Numbered from the stretch's first letter, positions 9,728 to 18,600 are shown. The stretch: DNA of 64,000 bases from Flavobacterium ovatum (GCF_040703125.1 NZ_CP160035.1:1302001-1366000); one strand, 5' to 3'. The notes: generated from the sequence alone by a model not told the origin. Made by a program: numbers and translations.

Positions 9728-10783
9728 ATGAAATATAATATCGCACTTTTAGCAGGGGACGGAATCGGACCAGAAGTAATTGATCAAGCAGTAAAAGTAT
9801 CTGATGCAATTGCGAAAAAATTTGGACATGAAATCACATGGAAACCAGCTTTGACTGGTGCTGCTGCGATTGATGCAGTAGGAGTTCCTTATCCTGATGA
9901 AACGCATGAGATATGTGTAAATGCTGATGCTGTTCTTTTTGGAGCTATTGGTCACCCAAAATACGATAATGATCCATCTGCACCAGTTCGTCCAGAGCAA
10001 GGATTATTGTTAATGCGTAAAAAATTAGGTTTGTTCGCCAATGTACGTCCTACATTTACATTCCCTTCTTTGTTAGATAAATCTCCTTTAAAAAGAGAGC
10101 GTATCGAAGGTACTGACTTGGTTTTCTTGAGAGAGTTAACAGGAGGTATTTACTTTGGAGAAAAAGGAAGAAGAGACGGTGGAGAAACTGCTTTTGACAA
10201 CTGTGTGTACACAAGACATGAAGTACAGCGTTTAGCTAAAAAAGGTTTTGAATTGGCAATGACTCGTTCAAAAAAATTATGTTGTGTAGACAAAGCAAAC
10301 GTACTTGAAACATCTCGTTTATGGAGAGAAACTGTACAAGCTATGGAAAAAGATTATCCAGAAGTGACTGTTTCTTACGAATTTGTTGATGCTGTAGCCA
10401 TGCGTTTGGTACAATGGCCAAATTCTTATGATGTATTAATTACGGAGAACTTATTTGGAGACATCTTAACAGATGAAGCTTCGGTAATCTCTGGATCTAT
10501 GGGATTAATGCCGTCTGCATCTATGGGAGATAAAATAGCTTTATTTGAGCCTATTCACGGTTCTTACCCACAAGCAACTGGATTAAATATTGCTAACCCT
10601 ATGGCTACTGTTTTATCGGCTGCTATGATGTTCGAAAACTTCGGATTGATGGAAGAAGGTCAAGCCATGAGAGATGCAGTAAACAAAGCACTAGAAGCAG
10701 GAATCGTTACTGAAGATCTTGCAGACGGTGGAAAAGCATACGGAACTAAAGAAGTTGGAGATTGGTTAGCTGCTAATATCTAA
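9728..10783 (+). CDS. leuB: 3-isopropylmalate dehydrogenase
   Basis: NAD-dependent oxidative decarboxylation of 3-isopropylmalate to 2-oxoisocaproate, the last LeuCDAB-specific step. The 351 residues show LLAGDGIGPEV at the N-terminus, LRELTGGIYFGE (substrate loop), and NLFGDILTDEASVISGSMGLMPSASMG with the metal-binding aspartates, then the adenosine-binding EPIHGSYP. Length is normal and the start is ATG. It closes the operon and is followed 25 bp later by an intrinsic terminator. Confidence 0.97.
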   Translation: MKYNIALLAGDGIGPEVIDQAVKVSDAIAKKFGHEITWKPALTGAAAIDAVGVPYPDETHEICVNADAVLFGAIGHPKYDNDPSAPVRPEQGLLLMRKKLGLFANVRPTFTFPSLLDKSPLKRERIEGTDLVFLRELTGGIYFGEKGRRDGGETAFDNCVYTRHEVQRLAKKGFELAMTRSKKLCCVDKANVLETSRLWRETVQAMEKDYPEVTVSYEFVDAVAMRLVQWPNSYDVLITENLFGDILTDEASVISGSMGLMPSASMGDKIALFEPIHGSYPQATGLNIANPMATVLSAAMMFENFGLMEEGQAMRDAVNKALEAGIVTEDLADGGKAYGTKEVGDWLAANI

Positions 10784-10806
10784 TATTTAAAAACACTATA
10801 GTAGAA

Positions 10807-10838
10807 GAGCTGTCTCGTTAATTCGGGGCAGCTTTTTT
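10807..10838 (+). terminator. leu operon terminator
   Basis: GCTGTCTC at 10809-10816 pairs with GGGGCAGC at 10825-10832 (two G-U pairs), followed by six T. It sits 25 bp after the leuB stop. A CTTTGCG-type dispersed repeat in reverse orientation fills 10846-10915. Confidence 0.75.
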
Positions 10839-10920
10839 GTTGAAGGCTGTTTCGCAAAGATGCACAGAAAAGACACGAAGATTAGCAAAAGAGCTTTGGG
10901 AAAATCTCTGCGTAATAACC

Positions 10921-11589
10921 CTACCCGAATAGCTCTTTTTTTACCAATTCATAATAACTATCACTAACTGGAATAGCAATGGTTCCTAAAAATAAATCTC
11001 TACTTTTCATACCAGTAACTTTGGTTTTGTTAATGATATAAGAACGATGAACTCTAATAAAAACTGCTGGGTCTAAGGTTTTTTCTAATGATTTTAGAGA
11101 CTGCAAACTCATTACTTTTTTGCTGTCAGTATGAAAAACAGCGTATTCACTATCGCTTTCGATATGGGTGATGTCGGCGTATTTTAATTTGAATAAATCA
11201 TAACCCGATTTTACGGTAATGCTATCCAGAACGGGAATTGTTTCTTTTTTAATTTTCTGAACTGCTTTCAAAAAACGATCAAACCCAATAGGTTTTAGTA
11301 AGTAATCGGTAGCGCTTAGTTCAAATCCCTCTAAAGCATAATCAGAATAAGCAGTTGTGAAAATAATATTTGCAGTTGGTGGAATCAATTTCGCAAAGTC
11401 AGTTCCCTTAATTTGTGGCATTTGAATATCTAAAAAAACAACATCAATAGTTTCTTTTTTAAGAAGATTCATGGCGTCCAAAGGATTTTCGAATGAACCA
11501 GCCAACGTCAAAAAATCTAATTTTTCGATATAGCTTTCAATTAATTTCCGAGCCAATTCTTCATCATCAATAACGATACATTTAAGCAT
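10921..11589 (-). CDS. LytTR-family response regulator
   Basis: 222-residue two-component regulator. The receiver domain (residues 1-115) has the acidic pair in IDDEE and the phosphoacceptor Asp in VFLDIQMP (about residue 54), with the conserved Lys in LLKPIGF. The LytTR DNA-binding domain (residues ~120-222) has SDSEYAVFHT and the typical FIRVHRSYIIN. The gene overlaps the upstream kinase gene by 8 bp, so the two are translationally coupled. The divergent neighbour is the CotH-like gene cluster, the obvious candidate target. Confidence 0.93.
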   Translation of the reverse strand: MLKCIVIDDEELARKLIESYIEKLDFLTLAGSFENPLDAMNLLKKETIDVVFLDIQMPQIKGTDFAKLIPPTANIIFTTAYSDYALEGFELSATDYLLKPIGFDRFLKAVQKIKKETIPVLDSITVKSGYDLFKLKYADITHIESDSEYAVFHTDSKKVMSLQSLKSLEKTLDPAVFIRVHRSYIINKTKVTGMKSRDLFLGTIAIPVSDSYYELVKKELFG

Positions 11590-12652
11590 TCGTGTTAATT
11601 TTTAGTTCAACTTTAAAAGTACTATTAATTTCTGAAATGACTAATGTATGTTTGTCTGGATATAATAAGTTTAAACGTTTTTTTACATTTTGTATGCCAA
11701 TTCCTCCAACGGCATCTTGAACTTTTGGGCCTTTTTTGAAAGTGTTTTCGACACTAAAGAGAATGGCATCGTCAGAAGAATGGATGTTAATCTTGATAAA
11801 CGATTCTTCAATATTTTCAATATTACTGTGTTTGAAAGCATTTTCTACAAAAGGAATAAGGAGCATAGGAGCAATTTGTACTGCATTATTTTCGATAAAA
11901 AATTGAGTTTCAATTGGATATTTTTTACTGCTTTTCAATAAAAATAATTGGATAAAATCTTTAATGTACGTTACTTCTCTTTCGATAGATACCAATGGTT
12001 TTTCACAATCGTACAAAACATATCGCAGCATGTCTGAAAGATACAGGATACTCTGCTGCGCTTTATTCGAATCAATCATAGAGAGCGAATAAATATTATT
12101 CAAAGAGTTAAATAAAAAATGAGGATTGATTTGTGACTTCAAAAACTTCAATTCATTTTCGATATTCTCGCTTTTACTCAAAATAAGATCTTCTTCTTTT
12201 TTTTGAGCAAAAGAAAACGTTTCTAAAAAAATAGCCAAAATATAGGAGACGCTTAACATTAGCAAATTGATCATGATAGGTGAAGGCAAATTGTTTTGTC
12301 GCAAACCTTCGATTTCACCTCTACCGTCGCTTGGTGGCGGTGGCGGCATTTCCATTCCTGGTGCTTGGCGTTGCATTCTTCCACCGATGTGGGGTTGCAT
12401 AATACTTGTAGAAATTATAGCCGATATAAGTAAGGATCCGAGGGATATTAAGGTGAAAGAAATGTATTTTTTTTTGAATAGAAATTGTGGAGCTACTTGG
12501 TAAACAAGCACAATAATTAGCACTGCTTGTAATAAATAAGCAAGCCAATTTTCGTTAAAAAAGTGCATGATTTTTCGTTGATTAATTCCAAGAATTATCC
12601 AAACGGCAGCCCACAGAAAAAGCTGAAAAACGGTTCTATTTAATTTATTCAT
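11582..12652 (-). CDS. LytS/YehU-type sensor histidine kinase
   Basis: 356-residue membrane kinase that should phosphorylate the LytTR regulator encoded just downstream. Four hydrophobic segments lie at about residues 8-24, 37-54, 62-84 and 124-146. The His_kinase domain has SQINPHFLFNSLNNIYSL with phospho-acceptor H178, and GGIGIQNVKKRLNLLY is the ATP-binding G box. Between segments 3 and 4 is a 38-residue loop with M85, H88, M93, M100 and M102, then a run of five prolines. The loop probably faces the periplasm and could be the sensor. Metal sensing is inference only; proline-rich loops are frequent in this family. Confidence 0.9.
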   Translation of the reverse strand: MNKLNRTVFQLFLWAAVWIILGINQRKIMHFFNENWLAYLLQAVLIIVLVYQVAPQFLFKKKYISFTLISLGSLLISAIISTSIMQPHIGGRMQRQAPGMEMPPPPPSDGRGEIEGLRQNNLPSPIMINLLMLSVSYILAIFLETFSFAQKKEEDLILSKSENIENELKFLKSQINPHFLFNSLNNIYSLSMIDSNKAQQSILYLSDMLRYVLYDCEKPLVSIEREVTYIKDFIQLFLLKSSKKYPIETQFFIENNAVQIAPMLLIPFVENAFKHSNIENIEESFIKINIHSSDDAILFSVENTFKKGPKVQDAVGGIGIQNVKKRLNLLYPDKHTLVISEINSTFKVELKINTNA

Positions 12653-12841
12653 ACTGCAAATAAATAAAATAAAAATGAATCAATTTCCAAATAAAGCGTT
12701 TTTAATCCTTGTAGAACAAAAGTCTGTAGAGTGACTAATGGCGTTTACAGATTTCTTTTGCCAGTTCGCTGAATAAAAAAAATACACTTTGATAATTTTC
12801 CAAAATTTGTAATCAATTGTAACTGCAAAAAAATAATATTT

Positions 12842-14245
12842 ATGAAAAAAATAACCATTTTACTAGTACTAGCACTTCAGCTGTTTTTTGTAACATCCTG
12901 TTCAAAGGAAGATTCAACCGTTGATGTGGTCGAAGAAATAGAAGAGGTTGAAGCAGATGATACCGTATTTGAGATTCCGGATTGGACAACAGCGACCCAC
13001 AGTAAAAAAGCAGATCCTAATTTTGTTGAAATATTTGATGATAATTCGGTAAAAAGATTGGATATCGTGATAACTAGTACGCGCTGGAAAAAAATGCTTG
13101 CAGACATGACAGCTACCTATGGTACTTTTGGTAAAAGTTCTGGTGGCCCTGGTCTTGTATCATCAGATGAAGATCCTTTAATGGTTCCAGCCGAAGTTTT
13201 TTACAAAGGAAAAGAATGGTATCGTGTGGGTGTTCGATTCAAAGGGAATTCAAGCTTGCAATCTACTTGGTCTAGCGGAAATCTAAAACTGTCCTTTAAA
13301 TTAGACTTTGACGAATATGAAGATACTTACCCTCAAATTGATAATCAACGTTTTTATGGTTTCAAGAAATTAAGCTTAAAAAACAACTACAATGACAAAT
13401 CTATGTTACGCGAAAAAGTGGCTACAGATATTTTTAGAGCCTCTGGAGTTATAAGTTCACATGCTGCTATTTACGAGGTATATGTTGATTATGGTAACGG
13501 TCCAACTTACTTTGGAGTGTACACTTTGGTCGAAGAAGTAGATGACACTTTGATTGATGAGTTTTCTAACAACGATGGAAACTTATACAAGCCTGATGGC
13601 ACTGGTGCTAGTTTCGCTAATGGTAGTTTTACACAATCGGTTTTTGTAAAGAAAACAAATGAAGACGCTGCTGATTATACTGATATTCAAAATTTATTCA
13701 CAGCCTTGCATGCCAGTAACAGAACAACTGATGCTGCTGCTTGGAGAACGAATTTAGAATCTGTTTTTGACACCGATACTTTTTTGAAATATTTAGCCGT
13801 CAATACGGTAATTCAAAACTGGGATACCTATGGTAGAATGACGCATAATTATTTTTTATACAACAATCCTGATACAAAAAAATTATCGTGGATACCATGG
13901 GATAACAATGAAGCCTTACAAACAGGAAACCAAGGAGGTTCTTATGCTTTAAATTTCTCCGGTTTGAGTTCTTCTTCTTGGCCATTGATTGGGTATTTGT
14001 ATAATGACGCTACTTACAAGGCTAAGTACGATACCTATGTAAAAAGTGTGATCGATAATGCTTTTAATGAGACCACCATGAAAGCTAAGTATACTGCTTA
14101 TGCAGCGCTTGTTAAGCCTTATGCAATAAAAGAGGTCAAAGGCTATACTTTTTTAAACAGTACTTCCGATTTCCAAACTGCTATTGATGCTTTAAGTGCT
14201 CATGTTACAGCACGTACTACCGCAGTAAATACTTATTTAAAATAA
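12842..14245 (+). CDS. CotH kinase family lipoprotein
   Basis: 467 residues with a lipoprotein signal (lipobox at FVTSC, Cys about 20) followed by an acidic stretch. The CotH kinase domain (about residues 70-440) shows VGVRFKGNSS, LKNNYNDKSMLREKVA (181-194), the YFGVYTLVEEVD strand, NWDTYGRMTHNYFLY (326-340) and WIPWDNNEAL with the metal-binding Asp (350-359). CotH proteins are secreted atypical kinases; in spore coats they phosphorylate CotB and CotG. The substrate here is unknown. First gene of the cluster; divergent from the LytS/LytTR pair. Confidence 0.88.
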   Translation: MKKITILLVLALQLFFVTSCSKEDSTVDVVEEIEEVEADDTVFEIPDWTTATHSKKADPNFVEIFDDNSVKRLDIVITSTRWKKMLADMTATYGTFGKSSGGPGLVSSDEDPLMVPAEVFYKGKEWYRVGVRFKGNSSLQSTWSSGNLKLSFKLDFDEYEDTYPQIDNQRFYGFKKLSLKNNYNDKSMLREKVATDIFRASGVISSHAAIYEVYVDYGNGPTYFGVYTLVEEVDDTLIDEFSNNDGNLYKPDGTGASFANGSFTQSVFVKKTNEDAADYTDIQNLFTALHASNRTTDAAAWRTNLESVFDTDTFLKYLAVNTVIQNWDTYGRMTHNYFLYNNPDTKKLSWIPWDNNEALQTGNQGGSYALNFSGLSSSSWPLIGYLYNDATYKAKYDTYVKSVIDNAFNETTMKAKYTAYAALVKPYAIKEVKGYTFLNSTSDFQTAIDALSAHVTARTTAVNTYLK

Positions 14246-14417
14246 ACAATATTCGATTTACTCATAAAATGGGTTAGTTTGCGTGTGTTTAATTATAACG
14301 CAATCTATGGAGATCCGTCATTCACAGATAATTTCCGCTCATTCACTGAAAACTAAAAAAGTGCATTGTTTATTTACTCAACTTTGTAATAGTCAAAAAC
14401 AATTTAATTATTAAATC

Positions 14418-14702
14418 ATGAAAAATAGAATATTGAAAATAGTTTGCAGTCTAGTATTGTTTTTAGGAACAGCCAATGCTTTTGCACAACCAAATGAAAA
14501 TCAAGAACGCAAAGCACCACCAACAGCAGAGCAATTGATTAAAGAGATGGACGCAAACAAAGACGGAAAATTATCTAAAGAGGAACTAAAAGGCCCGATA
14601 AAAAATGATTTTACTAAAATAGACACCAATAAAGACGGCTTTTTAAGTCTTGAAGAGTTAAAAAAAGCGCCTAAGCCAGAGCGTAAAAAACCAACTGAAT
14701 AA
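14418..14702 (+). CDS. Small secreted EF-hand protein
   Basis: 94 residues: a signal peptide ending near ANAFAQ, then two canonical EF-hand calcium loops, DANKDGKLSKEEL (about 45-57) and DTNKDGFLSLEEL (about 69-81), with all acidic ligands present. The lysine-rich tail follows. It likely binds calcium in the periplasm or outside the cell. It lies 45 bp before the YHYH gene and is probably co-transcribed with it; a 172-bp gap separates it from the CotH gene. Confidence 0.85.
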   Translation: MKNRILKIVCSLVLFLGTANAFAQPNENQERKAPPTAEQLIKEMDANKDGKLSKEELKGPIKNDFTKIDTNKDGFLSLEELKKAPKPERKKPTE

Positions 14703-14747
14703 AACGATTAAAACAAACAAACAATTCAATTTAAACCCTTATCAACA

Positions 14748-15527
14748 ATGAAAAAAATAAATTTAATAATAACTGGTATGAGTGTTATTGCTTTGGCGGT
14801 AACTAGCTTCTCCTGTAGTAGTAGTGATGACTCAACTAACGCTACAACAGATGCAGGAACGACTACTGGTTGTACAGCAGTTCCAGCAGTTTTTAGTAGT
14901 AATTATAAAACGGCTGTAACGTTATCTGCTGATTGTACCACGGTAACTATGAAATCTAACGGAACGCCAGATCACGTAACGCCTTATTGGGGAGTTGGAC
15001 ATGCATTATATGAAACGCAAACAACGGGGCAAACGCTAACTCCCGGTAGTCTTTCAGCGCAAGTTTTTTCGATGACTATTCCAGTCAATCCAGTTGCCGC
15101 AACTACAAAAGAGGCGACTTCTCTTGGACCAATTGGTATGGCATTGAATGGAGTTGCAATATATAATGATCGTGAAGGTGGAAATGTACCTGTAGATTCC
15201 AATACCCTTACAACTTTTGATAGAGCAGGAGCTCATAGTGGTCCTGGAGGATTGTACCATTACCATTTTAATGGAGATTTTACTTCGGATGACGATGCAA
15301 AATTAATTGGTTGGTTAAGAGATGGATTCCCAATTTATGGTCGAAAAGATAAAGACGGAACCTATCCTTCTACTTTGGATTCAAATGGAGGTCATATTGG
15401 TGCAACAGTTGAATATCCAAATGGTATTTATCATTACCATTGTTCGAATGTGAATTATTTGAACTCTGGTTACTATATATTAAAAGCAGGAAGTTATCAT
15501 GGTACAAAAGGTACGTTTAGTTCATAA
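14748..15527 (+). CDS. YHYH-domain lipoprotein
   Basis: 259 residues with a lipoprotein signal (SFSCSSSDDS). The YHYH family is named for its repeated motif, seen here twice: GLYHYHFNGDF (about 168-178) and GIYHYHCSNVNYL (about 226-238). GIALNG-like (IGMALNGVAIYNDREGG) and DGFPIYGRKDKDG are also family features. The biochemical role of YHYH proteins is not established; the His/Tyr clusters suggest metal binding, which is inference. The next gene starts inside its 3' end (29-bp overlap). Confidence 0.88.
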   Translation: MKKINLIITGMSVIALAVTSFSCSSSDDSTNATTDAGTTTGCTAVPAVFSSNYKTAVTLSADCTTVTMKSNGTPDHVTPYWGVGHALYETQTTGQTLTPGSLSAQVFSMTIPVNPVAATTKEATSLGPIGMALNGVAIYNDREGGNVPVDSNTLTTFDRAGAHSGPGGLYHYHFNGDFTSDDDAKLIGWLRDGFPIYGRKDKDGTYPSTLDSNGGHIGATVEYPNGIYHYHCSNVNYLNSGYYILKAGSYHGTKGTFSS

Positions 15528-16140
15528 GATTTTTTTTTTGTTGATTATTGCAATTGTAACCACGTGTTGTAGTAAAAAGATTGAGGACGAAGGTGCATTG
15601 CCTTCGTCTTTAATTGTTTCTACTATAGGGATTCCAAAAGATACTATTTTGGTTACTGATCCAAATTTAACTTTAGGAAACGGAATTTATTATTTAAATA
15701 AGAGAGCCTATTCTGGTTATATCAAAGAAATGTATGCTCCAAATCAAGTCAAATGCGTTTTTAGTTTTTTGAACGGACAACAACATGGTTTGAGTTTATC
15801 TTATTTTCTTGATGAAAAATTAAAAGAATCCCGTTCTTATAAACTAGGAAGGTCTTATGGTAGATCATTTGGTTTCTGGGAAAATGGAAATCCAAAATTT
15901 GATTATATATACATGGACGATAGTAGAGAAGGATTGCAAAAACAATGGTATGAAAGCGGAGGGAAATATTCGTTCCTGAATTTTAAAAATGATAGGGAAG
16001 AAGGTATGCAAAATGCTTGGCGCGAAAACGGAAAGCCGTACATAAGTTACGAAGCAAAAGATGGCCGCCGATATGGTTTGCAAAAATCAAACTTGTGTTA
16101 TACGCTCAAAGATCAAAAACTAAAAATGAAATCCAAATGA
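15499..16140 (+). CDS. YwqK/MORN-type repeat lipoprotein
   Basis: 213 residues. A hydrophobic signal ends in VTTCC followed by SKK, a lipobox. Residues ~65-190 consist of ~23-residue beta-hairpin repeats such as GLSLSYFLDEKLKESRSYK, GFWENGNPKFDY and GLQKQWYESGGKYSFLNF, the pattern of YwqK (MORN_2) proteins. The label antitoxin used for YwqK families is not supported by context: there is no toxin gene beside it. It overlaps the YHYH gene upstream and shares ATGA with the SCO gene downstream, so the three are translationally coupled. Confidence 0.75.
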   Translation: MVQKVRLVHKIFFLLIIAIVTTCCSKKIEDEGALPSSLIVSTIGIPKDTILVTDPNLTLGNGIYYLNKRAYSGYIKEMYAPNQVKCVFSFLNGQQHGLSLSYFLDEKLKESRSYKLGRSYGRSFGFWENGNPKFDYIYMDDSREGLQKQWYESGGKYSFLNFKNDREEGMQNAWRENGKPYISYEAKDGRRYGLQKSNLCYTLKDQKLKMKSK

Positions 16141-16763
16141 AGTTAAACTATTATATCATCGTATTACTGGGAGTTTTGGTGCTTTCTTGCCAAGAGAAAA
16201 CTAGGAAATTACCTTATTACAACACATCCGATTTTGTACCCGTTTGGGAAACTCCAGAAAGTGAGTCCTTTCATAAAATTCGTCCATTTAATTTGGTAGA
16301 CCAAGAAGGAAAAGCATTTTCAGAGAAAAATCTAGAAGGAAAAATAACTGTAGTAGATTTCTTTTTTACCAGTTGTCCGGGGATTTGTCCAAAAATGACC
16401 AATAGTATGTCTAAGATTCAGGAGGAGTTTAAGAATGATAATCAGATACAATTGGTTTCGCATTCGGTTACGCCAGATAAGGATAGTGTTTCTGTTATGG
16501 CTGCTTATGGCAAAAAAAATAACATCCAATACAATAAGTGGAAACTGCTTACTGGGGACAAAGAAGAAATCTATAATCTAGGTCGAAAGTTTTATTTTGT
16601 CGAAGAGGACTTAGGAGAAAACAATGACAGCTCTATTTTCCTTCATACTGAAAATTTTGTTTTGATAGATAAAAACAGAATCATCCGCGGTATTTATAAT
16701 AGTTTAGATCCCAGTAGTATGCAGGCTTTGGTTGAAGATATAAAAGTGTTAGAGAAGGAATAA
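16137..16763 (+). CDS. SCO1/SenC family copper chaperone-like lipoprotein
   Basis: 208 residues when started at the ATG overlapping the previous stop (ATGA). That start yields a clean lipoprotein signal ending in VLSC, whereas a longer reading starting at 16017 would add a charged non-signal extension. The thioredoxin-fold domain has the copper-binding CxxxC (C80 PGI C84) and the distal His (H170 in LHTENFVLID), as in SCO proteins that deliver Cu to cytochrome oxidase CuA or act as thiol reductases. No oxidase genes are nearby; instead it ends the CotH/EF-hand/YHYH cluster. Confidence 0.9.
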   Translation: MKLNYYIIVLLGVLVLSCQEKTRKLPYYNTSDFVPVWETPESESFHKIRPFNLVDQEGKAFSEKNLEGKITVVDFFFTSCPGICPKMTNSMSKIQEEFKNDNQIQLVSHSVTPDKDSVSVMAAYGKKNNIQYNKWKLLTGDKEEIYNLGRKFYFVEEDLGENNDSSIFLHTENFVLIDKNRIIRGIYNSLDPSSMQALVEDIKVLEKE

Positions 16764-16826
16764 GAATTTTGGATGGAACAGGAGTTGCTTTCCAGTTGGT
16801 ATGAGGTAAACAGAATTTAGTGCTAA

Positions 16827-16862
16827 TAAAAAAAGGGTGTCAATAAAATTGACACCCTTTTT
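16827..16862. terminator. Bidirectional terminator
   Basis: A 13-bp perfect stem (AAAAGGGTGTCAA / TTGACACCCTTTT) with a 5-nt loop and A/T runs on both sides, between the convergent SCO and RNA-binding-protein genes. Confidence 0.85.
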
Positions 16863-16883
16863 GGTATATTGTAGAAAAAAATA

Positions 16884-17243
16884 TTAATATCCTCCTCTGT
16901 TTCCACCACCACGGTTTTCTCCACCACGGCTGTTTCCACCATAACCACCACGTGAATCTCCTCCACCACGGTTGTTGTTAAAACTTTTTCTTTCGCCTTC
17001 TGGTTTTGGCTCAGATTTGTTTACTACAATTGTACGTCCTTGAACAGTAGCTCCGTTCAATTCGTCAATCGCTTTTTGAGCATCGTCATCACTTGGCATT
17101 TCAACAAAACCAAATCCTTTGCTTCTTCCTGTAAATTTATCAGTGATAATTTTAACTGAATCAACTGCTCCGTAAGCCTCGAAAGACTCTCTTAAATCTG
17201 CTTCCTCAATACTGAATGGAAGGCTTCCAACAAAAATATTCAT
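16884..17243 (-). CDS. RRM-domain RNA-binding protein with glycine-rich tail
   Basis: 119 residues. One RNA recognition motif spans residues 1-82, with RNP2 IFVGSLP at 3-9 and RNP1 SKGFGFVEM at 41-49, both aromatic positions kept. Residues ~88-119 are Arg/Gly/Asn-rich (RGGY-type repeats). Such small RRM proteins are common in Bacteroidota and cyanobacteria and are often linked to cold response or post-transcriptional control; the target RNAs are unknown. TACATTTG (minus strand, 17269-17276) is a good -7 element upstream. Confidence 0.93.
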   Translation of the reverse strand: MNIFVGSLPFSIEEADLRESFEAYGAVDSVKIITDKFTGRSKGFGFVEMPSDDDAQKAIDELNGATVQGRTIVVNKSEPKPEGERKSFNNNRGGGDSRGGYGGNSRGGENRGGGNRGGY

Positions 17244-17268
17244 ATGTGCTTATTTATAATAATTGAAG

Positions 17269-17276
17269 CAAATGTA
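17269..17276 (-). promoter_or_regulatory. Candidate -7 element of the RRM gene
   Basis: TACATTTG on the minus strand matches TAnnTTTG, 26 nt before the start codon; the -33 box is not clear. Confidence 0.45.
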
Positions 17277-17384
17277 ATCTAAATATTTTCTAATCTACTA
17301 TAAATAAGCTTATTTAATAAATTAATTTTATAATTTGCTAAAGCTGCCTTTGTCTTAAGTAGTGGATTAATTGATTATGAAATA

Positions 17385-17864
17385 TTAAGGAGAAGTAGGT
17401 ACTTTGTAAAATACTCCTTGCTGGAAATTCAAAGCAGGTTCTGCAATAGGATTGTTTGTAGTGTTTACGGCATTAAATCTAAAAGTTCCTGAAATGGTTT
17501 TGTTAGTGCTATCGTATTCGGTGATGGTAATTTGTCCGTCCCCTTTTCCTGTACTTGTTGCAAAAGTGATGTTGCCTGCAGGGTCTGTCAATATATAGGT
17601 TGCTGTAATGGTGTTGCTGGTTCCTAGGTCGTAAGATTTTACGGTAGTGGCATTTGTTTTTAAAATCACTTGTTCGTTTCTAGTGTATGCATTTACGGTA
17701 AGTGAGCCGCCAGAGCTAATGGTTGCGGTGGAGGTGACTGCCCTCCAAAAAACATTGTCTTTTACCCCTTGAAAGGATGGGTTATTGAACTTTACGTTTT
17801 CTTCACAGGAGATGAAACAAATAACGAGGATGCTATATAGGAGGCCTTTTTTCATAAAAAACAT
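17385..17864 (-). CDS. Small lipoprotein, DUF6252-like
   Basis: 159 residues. The start is near 17864 or at the second Met (MKKGLL, 17855); both give a lipoprotein signal with lipobox CFISC. The mature part is beta-rich: FWRAVTSTATISSGG near the N-terminus and the late strand ISGTFRFNAVNT resemble DUF6252 lipoproteins of Flavobacteriia. No function is known. The gene stands alone between the RRM gene and rpsP. Confidence 0.65.
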   Translation of the reverse strand: MFFMKKGLLYSILVICFISCEENVKFNNPSFQGVKDNVFWRAVTSTATISSGGSLTVNAYTRNEQVILKTNATTVKSYDLGTSNTITATYILTDPAGNITFATSTGKGDGQITITEYDSTNKTISGTFRFNAVNTTNNPIAEPALNFQQGVFYKVPTSP

Positions 17865-17984
17865 GCTTATTAGACTAACAAAAGTATGATATTATAGGTA
17901 GAAAACAGAATTATAAATAAAAAATGTATGGAAAAACAGGATTAATGTCGTTAAAATCGGTTAGTTTTTTTAAAATAAAAAGCA

Positions 17985-17992
17985 TATCTTTG
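17985..17992 (+). promoter_or_regulatory. rpsP -7 promoter element
   Basis: TATCTTTG matches the consensus, about 50 nt upstream of the rpsP start codon. The -33 region is T-rich without a clear TTTG. Confidence 0.5.
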
Positions 17993-18042
17993 CGCCCTTA
18001 ATTAATAGAGGTCGAGTACCTCAAAATTTAATCAATAAGATT

Positions 18043-18600
18043 ATGTCAGTAAAAATTAGATTACAAAGACACGGTAAAAAAGGAAAACCTTTTTACTGGG
18101 TTGTAGCTGCAGATGCACGCTCAAAAAGAGATGGTAAATACTTAGAGAAAATCGGTACTTACAATCCAAACACTAACCCAGCAACTATCGATTTGAATAT
18201 TGATAGCGCAGTACAATGGTTGCACAATGGTGCTCAACCAACTGATACTGCTAGAGCAATTCTTTCTTACAAAGGAGCTTTATTGAAACACCACCTTGAT
18301 GGAGGAGTTCGTAAAGGTGCTTTAACTCAAGAACAAGCTGATGCTAAATTAGCTACTTGGTTAGAATCTAAATCAGGAATTGTTGATGCTAAGAAAGATG
18401 GTTTGTCAAAAGCGCAAGCTGATGTTAAAGCTGTTGCTTTCAAAGCAGAACAAGAAGTAAATGCAAAACGTATCGCTACAGCTGCTCAGGCAGAAGCTGA
18501 TGCCATTGCTGCTGCTGCACCTGCTGTAGAAGAAGTTGCAGAAGTTGAGGCTGAAGAGGCTCCAGCTGCTGAAGAATCTAACGAAGAAACTCAAGCTTAA
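18043..18600 (+). CDS. rpsP: 30S ribosomal protein S16
   Basis: Small-subunit assembly protein. Residues 1-80 are standard S16 (MSVKIRLQRHGKKGKPFYW, KIGTYNPNTNP). The total of 185 residues is about twice the E. coli length; the extension (residues ~100-185) is Ala/Glu/Lys-rich, predicted helical then acidic and disordered. Long S16 tails are common in Bacteroidota. rimM follows 14 bp downstream, the usual pair in ribosome maturation. Confidence 0.97.
   Translation: MSVKIRLQRHGKKGKPFYWVVAADARSKRDGKYLEKIGTYNPNTNPATIDLNIDSAVQWLHNGAQPTDTARAILSYKGALLKHHLDGGVRKGALTQEQADAKLATWLESKSGIVDAKKDGLSKAQADVKAVAFKAEQEVNAKRIATAAQAEADAIAAAAPAVEEVAEVEAEEAPAAEESNEETQA

Noticed and set aside
16017-16136. Upstream extension of the SCO protein
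   Set aside because: It would overlap the previous gene by more than 100 bp and bury the lipoprotein signal; the ATGA overlap start at 16137 gives a clean signal peptide.
15499-16140. Toxin-antitoxin module suggested by the YwqK family name
   Set aside because: The protein is a predicted lipoprotein with no toxin gene beside it; the family label is historical and not evidence of an antitoxin.
16827-16862. Mobile-element inverted repeat
   Set aside because: A 13-bp stem, 5-nt loop and T runs between convergent genes are fully explained by a bidirectional terminator.
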